Assembly (NCBI RefSeq): GCF_003996985.1
Contig: NZ_RJJX01000022.1
Coordinates: forward strand, 1 to 64,000
Source: Ancylomarina longa
GTDB taxonomy: Bacteria > Bacteroidota > Bacteroidia > Bacteroidales > Marinifilaceae
DNA length: 64,000 nucleotides
Direction of reading: 5' to 3'
The notes beneath the pieces are model-generated. The model made no database searches and was not told the DNA's origin. It saw only the letters and a program-made list of their open reading frames with translations. The position numbers were made by a program, and so were the translations under genes. Below are positions 55,726-64,000 of the stretch, in pieces (position 1 is the first letter of the stretch; each line of letters begins with the position of its first letter).

Positions 55726-58707
55726 ATGCGAAATAAAGGAGCGATTAGACTACTCGCTATTGTCTTTGCGTTAGTGAGTTTATATCAATTGACTTTTACT
55801 TACGTAACCAGAAAAGTTGAAAAGGAGGCTCAGGAATATGGAGTCGGCGATATTAAGAAGGAACAAGCTTATCTTGACTCTATTAAAGGGGAAGAGGTTT
55901 ATAATTTCCTTTGGCTGAAAAAATACACCTATAAAGAGTGTAAAGATCTGGAGTTAAATCTTGGACTTGACCTTAAGGGAGGTATGAACGTAACCATGGA
56001 AGTTTCTGTTGTTGACATTATTAAAGCGATGGCAAACAACAGTAAGGATAAAACTTTTGTGGCTGCTATTCGGCAAGCTAAAAAGATGCAAGCCAATAGC
56101 CAGGAAGACTTTGTAACCTTGTTTGGAAAAGCTTTTGAACAAATTGATCCGAATGCGCAATTATCATCTCCTGATATTTTTGGAACCCTTGAAATGAAAG
56201 ATAAGATTCCTTTTGGTGCTTCAAATAAAGAGGTATTGAAAGTTATTAAGAAGGAAACCGATGATGCAATCGATAATACTTATAATATTCTTCGTTCTCG
56301 TATCGACCGTTTTGGTGTAGCTCAGCCTAACATTCAAAAAGCAGATGTTTCTGGTCGTATAATAATCGAACTTCCCGGTATTAAAGATGCTGCCCGTGTT
56401 CGTAAATTATTGCAAGGAACTGCTAGTTTAGAGTTCTGGGAGACTTATACTAATGATGAAGTAGTTCCCTACTTGAATGCCGCAAATCAAAAATTGGTTG
56501 AAATTAATAGTGTTGCAGCTGAAAAAGTAGATACAACAACTACCAAAAAAGATGTAAAAAAAGAAACAAAAGAGGACGATACAGCATTATTAGATAAAAT
56601 AGAAAAAGAGGGAACTCAGGATTCAGTTGCTAATTTGCAAAATGAAAAGGAAATAGCTAAAAAGTACCCTTTATACTCCATTCTTCGACCACAGAGAGGT
56701 TCTTCCAAAGCTGTTGTTGGAATGTCTCATATAAAAGATACCGCACGAGTGAATCGTCTTTTGGCAATGCCTGCGGTTAAATCGACTTTACCTCGTAATA
56801 TGAAATTCTTTTGGGGAGTTAAGCCAATTGACAAAGGAGGTAATATCTTTGAGTTGTTTGCTATTAAAGTAACAAGTAGAGATGGCAAAGCACCTTTAGA
56901 TGGTGATGTTGTAACTTCTGCTCGTGAGCAAATCAATCAAAATAAAGCGAGTGCAGAGGTTTCTATGAGCATGAATGGTGAAGGAGCGAAAATTTGGGCT
57001 CGCCTTACCAAAGATAATGTGAATCGTGCTATTGCTATCGTTTTGGATGGTTATGTATATTCTGCACCTAATGTTATCAGTGAAATTAAAGGAGGTCAAT
57101 CTAGTATTAGTGGTGATTTCACTATTCCAGAGGCAAAAGACCTTGCAAATATCTTGAAATCAGGTAAACTTCCTGCACCGGCACATATTATTGCTGATGA
57201 AGTTGTTGGTCCATCCTTAGGTAAGGAGTCAATTCAAAAAGGTATGTATTCCTTTATCATTGCATTTGCTTTGGTGTTGATATACATGTTATTCTTCTAT
57301 AGTAAAGGAGCTGGTTTAACAGCAAACATTGCATTGATTGCCAACTTATTCTTTATATTCGGAGTTTTAGCTTCATTGGGAGCTGTACTGACCTTACCTG
57401 GTATTGCTGGTATTGTCCTGACAATAGGTATGTCGGTAGATGCTAACGTGTTGATATATGAACGAATACAGGAGGAGTTGAAATCCGGGAAAGGGTTAAA
57501 TTTGGCTGTTACCGATGGTTATAGCAATGCCTACTCTGCAATTATTGATGGTAATATCACAACTTTATTAACTGGTATCATTCTTTATTTATTTGGAGAA
57601 GGTCCAATTAAAGGTTTTGCAACTACTTTAGTTATTGGTATATTCTCTTCTTTATTCGCAGCGATCTTTATTACTCGTATTATTATTGAAGGTTCGTTAA
57701 GTCGCAATAAAAAAGTAACATTCACAACTAGATTTACTGATAGTTGGTTGCGTAATGCAGGCATTAAATTCCTTGAGAAAAGAAAGATTTTCTATGTGAT
57801 TTCTGGGATAGCTTTAGTTTTAAGTATTGGTTCCTTAGTAACTAGAGGTTTGAATCAAGGTATTGATTTTACAGGAGGACGAACTTATGTAGTTGCCTTT
57901 GATCAGGATGTTTCCGTAGAAGCAGTGGCTAAATCTTTGGCTACAGTGTATGGTCATACTCCAGAGGTTAAAACTTTCGGTGGAAATAATCAAGTGAAAA
58001 TATCAACTAAATATAAAATTGAAGAATCCGGAAATGAAGTTGATGATGAAGTGGAAGGATTATTATTTAAAGGATTAAAACCATATTTGGCTGACGGAAC
58101 AACAAAAGCCATGTTCTTGGAGAATAACAGGAAGATGTCTCAAAAAGTTGGTCCTACCATTGCCGATGATATTCGTCAATCAGCAGTTTGGTCTATTTTA
58201 TTCGCTTTGATAGTGATTTTCTTGTATATCATGTTCCGATTCGCAAATTGGCAATATGGTCTAGGTGCTGTAGTAGCCTTGGCTCACGACTCAATCATAG
58301 TGTTGGGGGTTTTCTCTTTATTTTATGGAAGGCTACCATTCTCATTAGAAGTGGATCAGGCATTTATAGCGGCAATCCTTACGGTAGTAGGATACTCCAT
58401 TAATGATACAGTGGTAGTCTTTGACCGTATTCGTGAGTATATTGGACTGCATCCTAAAAAGGATCGTGTTGAGGTAGTAGATAGTGCTTTGAATAGTACA
58501 TTGCGTCGTACATTTAGTACTTCACTTTCTACTATGGTTGTATTGTTAGCCATCTTCCTTTTTGGAGGTACTTCTATACAGGGATTTACATTCGCCTTAT
58601 TAGTAGGGGTTATCGTAGGTACTTATTCTTCTCTATTCATTGCTACTCCAATAGCATATGACACTAGTTTACGTGTGGAGAAAACGGTAGCTAAGAAAAA
58701 GCATTAG
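55726..58707 (+). CDS. secDF: Fused protein translocase subunit SecDF
   Basis: Proton-driven Sec auxiliary factor, 993 aa, SecD (about 1-620) and SecF (about 670-990) in one chain, the usual Bacteroidota form. SecD features: helix 1 (about 7-25), LGLDLKGGMNVTMEV, RIDRFGVAQPNIQ and the channel part with TIGMSVDANVLIYERIQEEL. SecF features: NQGIDFTGGRTYVV and YSINDTVVVFDRIRE. Between them a Lys/Glu/Asp-rich insertion at about 265-310 (DVKKETKEDDTALLDKIEKE) separates periplasmic parts of SecD. Followed by a strong terminator. Confidence 0.97.
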   Translation: MRNKGAIRLLAIVFALVSLYQLTFTYVTRKVEKEAQEYGVGDIKKEQAYLDSIKGEEVYNFLWLKKYTYKECKDLELNLGLDLKGGMNVTMEVSVVDIIKAMANNSKDKTFVAAIRQAKKMQANSQEDFVTLFGKAFEQIDPNAQLSSPDIFGTLEMKDKIPFGASNKEVLKVIKKETDDAIDNTYNILRSRIDRFGVAQPNIQKADVSGRIIIELPGIKDAARVRKLLQGTASLEFWETYTNDEVVPYLNAANQKLVEINSVAAEKVDTTTTKKDVKKETKEDDTALLDKIEKEGTQDSVANLQNEKEIAKKYPLYSILRPQRGSSKAVVGMSHIKDTARVNRLLAMPAVKSTLPRNMKFFWGVKPIDKGGNIFELFAIKVTSRDGKAPLDGDVVTSAREQINQNKASAEVSMSMNGEGAKIWARLTKDNVNRAIAIVLDGYVYSAPNVISEIKGGQSSISGDFTIPEAKDLANILKSGKLPAPAHIIADEVVGPSLGKESIQKGMYSFIIAFALVLIYMLFFYSKGAGLTANIALIANLFFIFGVLASLGAVLTLPGIAGIVLTIGMSVDANVLIYERIQEELKSGKGLNLAVTDGYSNAYSAIIDGNITTLLTGIILYLFGEGPIKGFATTLVIGIFSSLFAAIFITRIIIEGSLSRNKKVTFTTRFTDSWLRNAGIKFLEKRKIFYVISGIALVLSIGSLVTRGLNQGIDFTGGRTYVVAFDQDVSVEAVAKSLATVYGHTPEVKTFGGNNQVKISTKYKIEESGNEVDDEVEGLLFKGLKPYLADGTTKAMFLENNRKMSQKVGPTIADDIRQSAVWSILFALIVIFLYIMFRFANWQYGLGAVVALAHDSIIVLGVFSLFYGRLPFSLEVDQAFIAAILTVVGYSINDTVVVFDRIREYIGLHPKKDRVEVVDSALNSTLRRTFSTSLSTMVVLLAIFLFGGTSIQGFTFALLVGVIVGTYSSLFIATPIAYDTSLRVEKTVAKKKH

Positions 58708-58725
58708 ATTATATCCTATAAAAGC

Positions 58726-58758
58726 AAACCCCGAATCTAATTTGATTCGGGGTTTTTT
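58726..58758 (+). terminator. Terminator of secDF
   Basis: A 12-bp perfect stem AAACCCCGAATC / GATTCGGGGTTT with a 6-nt loop and a T-run, 18 bp after the stop. Confidence 0.93.
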
Positions 58759-58787
58759 TGTGCTAAAAACTAGATGTATTCTATTTT

Positions 58788-58817
58788 CTTGATTTTAGAT
58801 TTTCTTAGGTATATTTG
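58788..58817 (+). promoter_or_regulatory. Candidate promoter of tatA
   Basis: CTTG (58788-58791, one mismatch to TTTG), 18 bp, TATATTTG (58810-58817, full match to TAnnTTTG), about 18 bp before the tatA ATG. Confidence 0.6.
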
Positions 58818-58834
58818 TTAAAAATATATTTCAG

Positions 58835-59062
58835 ATGGAAAGTGTGCTTTTATTTATTAGCGGAGGTGAAATTGTCATTGTATTTATTGTGATTCTCCTT
58901 TTATTTGGATCAAAGAAGATTCCTGAATTGGCAAAAGGATTGGGGAAAGGTATGAAAGAATTTAAGAGAGCTACCGATGATATTAAAAAGGAAATTAATG
59001 ATCAAACGGATATTCTTGATCATGTTAAGGATTTTAAAGATGATATTTCCAAAAAACTTTAG
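58835..59062 (+). CDS. tatA: Sec-independent (twin-arginine) translocase subunit TatA/E
   Basis: 75-aa TatA-type protein: N-terminal membrane helix (about 7-24, SGGEIVIVFIVILLLFGS), the hinge FGSKKIPELAKGLGKGMKEF and a charged amphipathic tail ending DDISKKL. It would form the pore of the Tat pathway. tatC is not in this neighbourhood. It follows the SecDF terminator, so it has its own promoter, although both are secretion genes. Confidence 0.93.
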   Translation: MESVLLFISGGEIVIVFIVILLLFGSKKIPELAKGLGKGMKEFKRATDDIKKEINDQTDILDHVKDFKDDISKKL

Positions 59063-59105
59063 TATTAGACTCTTCTCCCTGAATTAGGAAATCTTATTGT
59101 TTTCA

Positions 59106-60044
59106 ATGGACTATTTATATTTATTGCTAGGGCTGGTAATTCTATTATACAGCGGAGACCTGTTGGTAAAAGGAGGAGTTGCCTTAGCTGCACACTTTAA
59201 GATATCTACTTTAGTGGTGGGCGTGACTGTTGTTTCATTTGGAACATCTGCGCCAGAATTATTAGTAAGCTTAAACGCGGCATTAACGGGAAGTCCTGAT
59301 ATTTCCATAGGGAATGTTGTTGGTTCTAATATTGCGAACATTGCTCTTGTTCTTGGTTTTACTGCAATTTTGTTGCCCTTACCTGTGAGAAGCAATTCCA
59401 TAAAATACGATTGGCCTTTCATGATGGGTGCATCAGTGCTTTTCTATCTATTTGTGTTAAATCAGTATTTGGAGAGTTATGAAGGGATTATTTTTGTAAT
59501 TCTACTGATTGTTTTTATGGTTTGGACAGTCTGGAAATCCAGAAAGCAAAACAAAGAATTTTCAGAAAAAATACCGACGGCTAAATATTCTATAATAATA
59601 GCTTTGGGTCTAATTTTAGCCTCCTCTGTTGGTCTGTATTTTGGAGCCAATTTATTAGTGGATAGTGCTAAGAATATAGCAATACGATTTGGGGTAAGTG
59701 AGAGAGTGATAGGTTTAACCATTGTGGCTTTCGGCACTTCTGTGCCAGAATTAGCAACTTCGGGAGTAGCAGCATTTAAAAAAGAGATGGATATTTCTAT
59801 CGGTAATATTATTGGATCTAATATTTTTAATATACTTGGCGTGCTTGGAGTAACTTCCATTATTAAAAAGATATTCGTTAGTAAAGAGATAATTTCCTTT
59901 GATATTCTTATGATGTTAGGGATTTCTTTTTTGCTTTTTATTTTAATATTACCGTTACGAAAAGGAAAGCTTCACAGATGGAAAGGAGTACTTTTACTTT
60001 CATTTTACCTGATTTATATATATTTGGTTTTTAAGCAGATTTAA
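59106..60044 (+). CDS. Calcium/sodium antiporter (CaCA family, YrbG-like)
   Basis: Inner-membrane cation antiporter, 312 aa, about ten helices. The two inverted alpha-repeats characteristic of CaCA exchangers are clear: [15 protein letters not shown] with [13 protein letters not shown], and [15 protein letters not shown] with [13 protein letters not shown]. Start at ATG 59106 (MDYLYLLLG); an in-frame TTG at 59097 adds only three residues. Five bp separate its stop from the lolD start. Confidence 0.93.
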   Translation: MDYLYLLLGLVILLYSGDLLVKGGVALAAHFKISTLVVGVTVVSFGTSAPELLVSLNAALTGSPDISIGNVVGSNIANIALVLGFTAILLPLPVRSNSIKYDWPFMMGASVLFYLFVLNQYLESYEGIIFVILLIVFMVWTVWKSRKQNKEFSEKIPTAKYSIIIALGLILASSVGLYFGANLLVDSAKNIAIRFGVSERVIGLTIVAFGTSVPELATSGVAAFKKEMDISIGNIIGSNIFNILGVLGVTSIIKKIFVSKEIISFDILMMLGISFLLFILILPLRKGKLHRWKGVLLLSFYLIYIYLVFKQI

Positions 60045-60049
60045 AGCCT

Positions 60050-60709
60050 ATGATTATTGCAGAGCAGATAACAAAGAGTTTTGGGGCATTAAATGTCTTA
60101 AAGGGAGTGGATTTAAATATCAAACAAGGTGAAATAGTTTCCATTGTTGGAGCAAGCGGTGCCGGTAAAACAACCTTACTGCAAATCCTGGGTACGCTCG
60201 ATAAACCAAGCTCAGGTAGGGTATACTATGGTAATACAGATATTTCTCATTTTAGCGAAAGAGAATTGTCGGCGTTTCGTAATGTCAATATTGGTTTTGT
60301 ATTTCAATTTCATCATCTGCTACCAGAATTTACGGCTTTAGAGAATGTTTGTATTCCGGCATATATTGCAAAAAAATCAAAGACTGAAGCTCAAAATAGA
60401 GCAAAAGAATTGCTTGAAATGTTAAATTTGGGCGATAGACTTGATCATAAACCATCGGAACTGTCCGGAGGTGAAAAGCAACGAGTTGCTGTAGCTAGAG
60501 CTCTAATAAACGATCCATTGGTGATACTGGCAGACGAACCTTCCGGTAATCTTGATACCAAAACAAGACAGGAGTTGCATGAACTTTTTTTTAGTTTGAG
60601 AGATAAGTTTAATCAGACTTTTGTAATTGTTACACATGATTTGGAATTGGCAGAAATGTCTGATCGTCAAGTTGTAATTTCTGATGGAATGATAGAAAAA
60701 AATGCATGA
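60050..60709 (+). CDS. lolD: LolD-like ABC transporter ATP-binding protein
   Basis: 219-aa ATPase of the MacB/LolD type. Walker [10 protein letters not shown] (about 34-42), Q-loop in [17 protein letters not shown] (typical LolD wording), signature [15 protein letters not shown], Walker [13 protein letters not shown] and the switch His in VTHD. It would power lipoprotein release together with an FtsX-type permease such as the LolC/E-like protein encoded at 400-1644, about 58 kb away. Its end overlaps the following gene by 8 bp. Confidence 0.92.
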   Translation: MIIAEQITKSFGALNVLKGVDLNIKQGEIVSIVGASGAGKTTLLQILGTLDKPSSGRVYYGNTDISHFSERELSAFRNVNIGFVFQFHHLLPEFTALENVCIPAYIAKKSKTEAQNRAKELLEMLNLGDRLDHKPSELSGGEKQRVAVARALINDPLVILADEPSGNLDTKTRQELHELFFSLRDKFNQTFVIVTHDLELAEMSDRQVVISDGMIEKNA

Positions 60710-61478
60710 TTCTGAACTAACAGATTTAAAAGAGTTTCTCGATGAAAAATACGACCGCTATAATAGGGTATCTTTTATCGAATCAGACCCTATACAAATT
60801 CCCCATTCTTTTACTCTAAAAGAGGACATTGAAATTGCTGCGTTCCTCAGTGCTACTATTGCATGGGGACAAAGGGGAACAATCATTCGAAATGCAAAGT
60901 GGTTGATGGAGAAAATGGATTACCAACCACACGATTATCTACTGCATGCAAGTGAAGCAGAATTGAAGATTTTTAAGCAATTTAAACATCGAACATTCAA
61001 TGGGGAAGATTGCGATTTCTTCTTAAGATCTCTTCGCAACATTTATCTTCATAAGGGTGGTTTGGAAAATATTTTTACTTCTGCCTATAAGGAAAAAGGG
61101 AATATTAAGGAGGTGTTGAGTGATTTCAGGAATGTTTTTTTCGAAGTTAAACACCTGCTAAGAAGCGAGAAGCATGTTTCCAATGTGGAAAAAAAATCAT
61201 CCGCTAAAAGATTGAATATGTTCCTGAGATGGATGATTCGTAAAGATGAACGTGGTGTTGATTTTGGGATTTGGAATGCAATAAATCCTGCTGATTTATA
61301 TCTTCCATTAGATGTGCATACTGGTAATGTAGGCAGAAAGCTGAATCTGTTGCACCGAAAACAAAATGACTGGATTGCCGTTGAGGAGATAACTCAAAAT
61401 CTCCGAAAATTGGATCCGTATGATCCTGTTAAGTATGACTTTTCATTATTTGGCTTGGGTGCATTTGAAAAATTTTAG
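60702..61478 (+). CDS. TIGR02757 (DUF2400) family protein
   Basis: 258-aa cytosolic protein of unknown function matching the TIGR02757 type: the N-terminal [20 protein letters not shown] then [14 protein letters not shown], central [31 protein letters not shown] and C-terminal [19 protein letters not shown] and [20 protein letters not shown]. The pattern of helices and the late Asp recall HhH-GPD DNA-glycosylase folds, but no catalytic activity is known to me. It overlaps lolD by 8 bp and precedes trmN6 by 5 bp, so all are one operon. Confidence 0.88.
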   Translation: MHDSELTDLKEFLDEKYDRYNRVSFIESDPIQIPHSFTLKEDIEIAAFLSATIAWGQRGTIIRNAKWLMEKMDYQPHDYLLHASEAELKIFKQFKHRTFNGEDCDFFLRSLRNIYLHKGGLENIFTSAYKEKGNIKEVLSDFRNVFFEVKHLLRSEKHVSNVEKKSSAKRLNMFLRWMIRKDERGVDFGIWNAINPADLYLPLDVHTGNVGRKLNLLHRKQNDWIAVEEITQNLRKLDPYDPVKYDFSLFGLGAFEKF

Positions 61479-61483
61479 ACAAA

Positions 61484-62203
61484 ATGGCAAATCAATATTT
61501 TGAATTTAAGCAGTTTAGAATTGAGCAGGAAAAAGCCGCAATGAAAGTTGGTACTGATGGAGTTTTGTTGGGTGCTTGGGTAGATTTGGACAAAGCGAAC
61601 AGCATATTGGATGTAGGTACTGGTACGGGTTTAATTGCAATTATGCTTGCACAGCGTACATTTGGAAAAGTCAGGATTGATGCAGTAGAAATCGATTTGG
61701 CAGCTTATCAACAAGCTGTTGATAACTTCAATAATTGTTCTTGGAGCTCCCATATTGAGGCCAAACATATAGACTTTCAGAATTTTTGCAAGAATGATCA
61801 TGAAAAATATGATCTGATTATCAGCAATCCTCCTTATTTTAGAAATGGTTTAAATTCAAAGGATTCGTCCCGAACAAAAGCAAGGAATGCTGATCACTTA
61901 CCTTTGGACGAACTGATTTTGGGAGCCAAAAGATTATTAAATTCATCAGGGATTTTAGCTGTAATTTTACCTGTTGATGAGGCTTGTCTATTTGAGAAAT
62001 TGGCAGGTGTTGATGGCTTTTATCTCAAAAGAAAATTTGCAGTCCTTCCAAATCCAGGGAAGTCGGCAAAAAGAATTCTTCTCGAGTTTTGTTTGACTAA
62101 TGTAGAACTAGTTTTTTCAGAAATAATAGTGGAAAATGGTCAGAGGCATGTTTATTCTCCTGAATATAGAAGTCTCACAAAAGATTTTTATTTGAATTTT
62201 TGA
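61484..62203 (+). CDS. tRNA1(Val) (adenine37-N6)-methyltransferase-like (TrmN6/YfiC)
   Basis: SAM-dependent N6-adenine methyltransferase, 239 aa. N-terminal FKQFRIEQEKAAMKVGTDGV then LLGAW is the family opening. Motif I is ILDVGTGTGLIAIMLAQ, the acidic SAM contact is VEIDLAAYQQA, and the catalytic motif IV is NPPYF (ISNPPYFRNG). TrmN6 methylates A37 of tRNA-Val in E. coli. Last gene of the CaCA-lolD-TIGR02757-trmN6 run; its 3' end overlaps the convergent lipoprotein gene by 16 bp. Confidence 0.9.
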   Translation: MANQYFEFKQFRIEQEKAAMKVGTDGVLLGAWVDLDKANSILDVGTGTGLIAIMLAQRTFGKVRIDAVEIDLAAYQQAVDNFNNCSWSSHIEAKHIDFQNFCKNDHEKYDLIISNPPYFRNGLNSKDSSRTKARNADHLPLDELILGAKRLLNSSGILAVILPVDEACLFEKLAGVDGFYLKRKFAVLPNPGKSAKRILLEFCLTNVELVFSEIIVENGQRHVYSPEYRSLTKDFYLNF

Positions 62204-62952
62204 GGTGATCCTGCCAATTGAAAATTAACCCACCACTCGTCTAATTCAAATGGATTTTGATTGCTACCTGCCTTCAATTTTCCCATCTTTCTGCGAATTA
62301 CTTCCTTACTGCTTAATGCAGAGTAATATTCTTCATTAGCCTCGTTAATACTTGCGATACCAATACTAAAAATTGTTTTATCTGATACAGATTTTGGAAA
62401 AATATTTTTAATTGGAAAGTGTAAATGATAACTAAAAAGAATTTGATGTGAGGTCATTAAATTAATAATATAACCTTCATTATTATCTAAATTGGTAAGA
62501 TTAAGGCGTTCATTTAATCTTGTGTCAATTATTTCGAAATGCTTAAAACGATCATTTAATTCCTCTTGAAATTCAATCCTTGTAAATTTATTAAGGTAGA
62601 ATTTAAATTGATTTCTGGTGAATGGTCTATCTGTAGGCAAAGGGTAATTCACAGCAAAAATATTTTTAGATTTCCCATCCGGATCGAACCAGATACTTAA
62701 CCCGAGATTATATATTTTACGCAAAGTGGCAGGCGAGTTGGTTTCCAAAAATAGATCAATAAATTTTTCATTATTAAATATCTTGATACTAATCTGGTCA
62801 TCGGATTGATAATAGATCGAAGGTTTTTCTGAAAAATAATTGGTAGGTAACTGTCCTTCCGGTGTTCGGTAATTGACAAAAGAATCAGAACTAGCACAAG
62901 AAAAAAGCAGGCAAAAAGAAAATAATAGTAAAAATCGTGCATTTTTTAACAT
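62188..62952 (-). CDS. Hypothetical lipoprotein
   Basis: 254 aa from the ATG at 62952. The signal peptide ends in lipobox LLFSC (Cys about residue 19), so the product is a lipid-anchored envelope protein. The mature part is mixed alpha/beta with no familiar motif; features include LGLSIWFDPDGKSKNIFAVN and FPKSVSDKTIFSIGIASINE near the end. Lipoproteins of this appearance are widespread and unassigned in Bacteroidota. The C-terminal 16 bp overlap trmN6 in antisense orientation. Confidence 0.8.
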   Translation of the reverse strand: MLKNARFLLLFSFCLLFSCASSDSFVNYRTPEGQLPTNYFSEKPSIYYQSDDQISIKIFNNEKFIDLFLETNSPATLRKIYNLGLSIWFDPDGKSKNIFAVNYPLPTDRPFTRNQFKFYLNKFTRIEFQEELNDRFKHFEIIDTRLNERLNLTNLDNNEGYIINLMTSHQILFSYHLHFPIKNIFPKSVSDKTIFSIGIASINEANEEYYSALSSKEVIRRKMGKLKAGSNQNPFELDEWWVNFQLAGSPQKFK

Positions 62953-63034
62953 CTGCAATTGTATTGAATAGGGAGCAAAAGTATAAAATAACCGGTCTAA
63001 AATCAGTCAATAAATAATATTTACTTGATCAACT

Positions 63035-64000
63035 TTATAATTCTTTTTCTTCTTCGATAAATCGAATTCCTAATTCTTCCAATTCGTATAAAATTGGTTC
63101 ATAAAGCTCAGGTATGGTAGGAATATGAACGCCGCTAATATTTATTTTCCCAATAGCAAGTAGCTTTGTAGCGATAGCTAGCGGAGTTCCAACAGTATAG
63201 GACATAGCAGTATGCTCTTTGTCTTTTCCTTCGTAGGTCATTGATGAGATAATTCTTTTTCGTTTGCCATCAAGATCAAAATCAAACAAATGCTGCATGA
63301 CGAGTAAGTCTCTGTCATTTGCATCTAAAGCCCACTTTTTCTCCAATATTTTTTGAAGGATTACAGCTGGAGTGGCAGATTTTATTCCCGTTTTTTCTTC
63401 TGAGAATAATCCAAGCCATTCTAATTTTTGCATGATATCAGAATTTTTGTCTATACCAGTATAATCAGAAAGTCGGTCCTTTAAAGACTTTTCATTATCA
63501 GGTAGGAAGCTGGCCAAGTAATCCCGGTTTGAAAGTAAATGTGAATTCTTCATTGTGTAGGAGTCATCCGTACATCCAAGTTGAATGAGCACATTCCAAG
63601 CTTCAGAATATCCAGGTCGTCGCATGGTACCCCGCATAATATTTGGGATATCTTCTATTCCATATAGTTCGCAATATTGCAGAGAATCCCGATTAGGATA
63701 AACTTCAAATTCGCCATATCCGGCTATTTTTGTTTTTGTGAGATGCGTGAAAAGTTTATTGTATGGAATGTATTTGTAGTGACCATTCTCTTTGAATTGT
63801 GCAGTTCCTTGTCCGGCAAGAACCACATTTCTCGGATTCCAAGTGAATTTGTAATTCCAGGGGTTATTATCACAGGAAGGTGCTACTAATCCCCCACAAT
63901 AGGATTGGAAACTTTGAATTTTACCGCCTTTTTGTTTTATCTGATCAATAATTTTCATGGCAGACATATGGTCGATGCCGGGATCAACGCCAAGTTCGTT
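63035..64000 (-). CDS. Saccharopine dehydrogenase-like protein (5' part beyond the window)
   Basis: Truncated at the right edge. The frame remains open to 64000, and the residues before the first internal ATG read NELGVDPGIDH, continuing to MSAMKIIDQIKQKGG, exactly the substrate-domain start of saccharopine dehydrogenase/reductase proteins. Further matches: SYCGGLVAP, NPWNYKFTWNPRNVVLAGQG and NIMRGTMRRPGYSEAWNVLI. The N-terminal Rossmann domain should lie to the right. The family includes lysine-degradation saccharopine dehydrogenases and carboxynorspermidine or homospermidine synthases; the first is favoured. Confidence 0.9.
   Translation of the reverse strand, partial: NELGVDPGIDHMSAMKIIDQIKQKGGKIQSFQSYCGGLVAPSCDNNPWNYKFTWNPRNVVLAGQGTAQFKENGHYKYIPYNKLFTHLTKTKIAGYGEFEVYPNRDSLQYCELYGIEDIPNIMRGTMRRPGYSEAWNVLIQLGCTDDSYTMKNSHLLSNRDYLASFLPDNEKSLKDRLSDYTGIDKNSDIMQKLEWLGLFSEEKTGIKSATPAVILQKILEKKWALDANDRDLLVMQHLFDFDLDGKRKRIISSMTYEGKDKEHTAMSYTVGTPLAIATKLLAIGKINISGVHIPTIPELYEPILYELEELGIRFIEEEKEL

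Overview
The window is AT-rich chromosomal DNA of a Bacteroidota bacterium. The supporting signs are a SusC/SusD pair with an ECF sigma/FecR regulator, fused SecDF, a CarboxypepD_reg/DUF5686 outer-membrane protein, DUF4783, promoters of the TTTG-N18/19-TAnnTTTG type and few recognisable Shine-Dalgarno sites. A marine, Marinifilaceae- or Marinilabiliales-like member of the phylum is plausible, but that is an impression and not a measurement. I see no rRNA, tRNA, IS element, prophage or CRISPR array. Most genes are housekeeping.

Layout. 1-3.7 kb: a LolC/E-like permease (-), a NamZ/DUF1343 lipoprotein and a thioredoxin-like protein. 3.7-12.9 kb: a compact glycan-uptake locus (ECF sigma, FecR anti-sigma, STN-containing SusC, SusD, GH65 hydrolase). 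13-17.4 kb: an aminotransferase (-) and valS. 17.4-29.2 kb: an uninterrupted + strand run starting at a consensus promoter and ending at a clear terminator. It encodes an MMPL/RND exporter, a LolA-like carrier, a TauE/SafE permease, a CdsA-like enzyme, a DGK/polyprenol-kinase-like protein, an extended SDR, a CDP-alcohol phosphatidyltransferase, a DUF5686 outer-membrane protein, a classical SDR and a double VOC protein. I read it as a possible system for making a phospholipid-like product and exporting it to the outer membrane. 29.2-29.9 kb: a non-coding block of 21-bp tandem repeats with inverted copies.

29.9-37.7 kb: NDH-2, a Tyr/His/Arg-rich secreted protein behind a near-perfect sigma-54 promoter, nitrogen assimilation (glutamine synthetase and amt), ung, DUF4783 and rlmH. 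37.7-43.5 kb: a 1223-aa membrane histidine kinase overlapping an MBL-fold hydrolase gene, then on the other strand a LuxR-type regulator with a degenerate receiver next to a hemerythrin-domain protein. 44-46.4 kb: GTPases der and era (-). 46.5-50.5 kb: the complete riboflavin operon ribD-ribE-ribBA-ribH under an FMN riboswitch. 50.5-64 kb: an RluB-type pseudouridine synthase with a long charged N-terminus, a phosphoglucosamine mutase-like enzyme, mdh, a retropepsin-like protein, secDF, tatA, a Na+/Ca2+ exchanger, lolD, a TIGR02757 protein, trmN6-like, a hypothetical lipoprotein, and a saccharopine dehydrogenase-like gene cut by the right edge.

Functions and motifs were read by eye from translated sequence; no database search was run.
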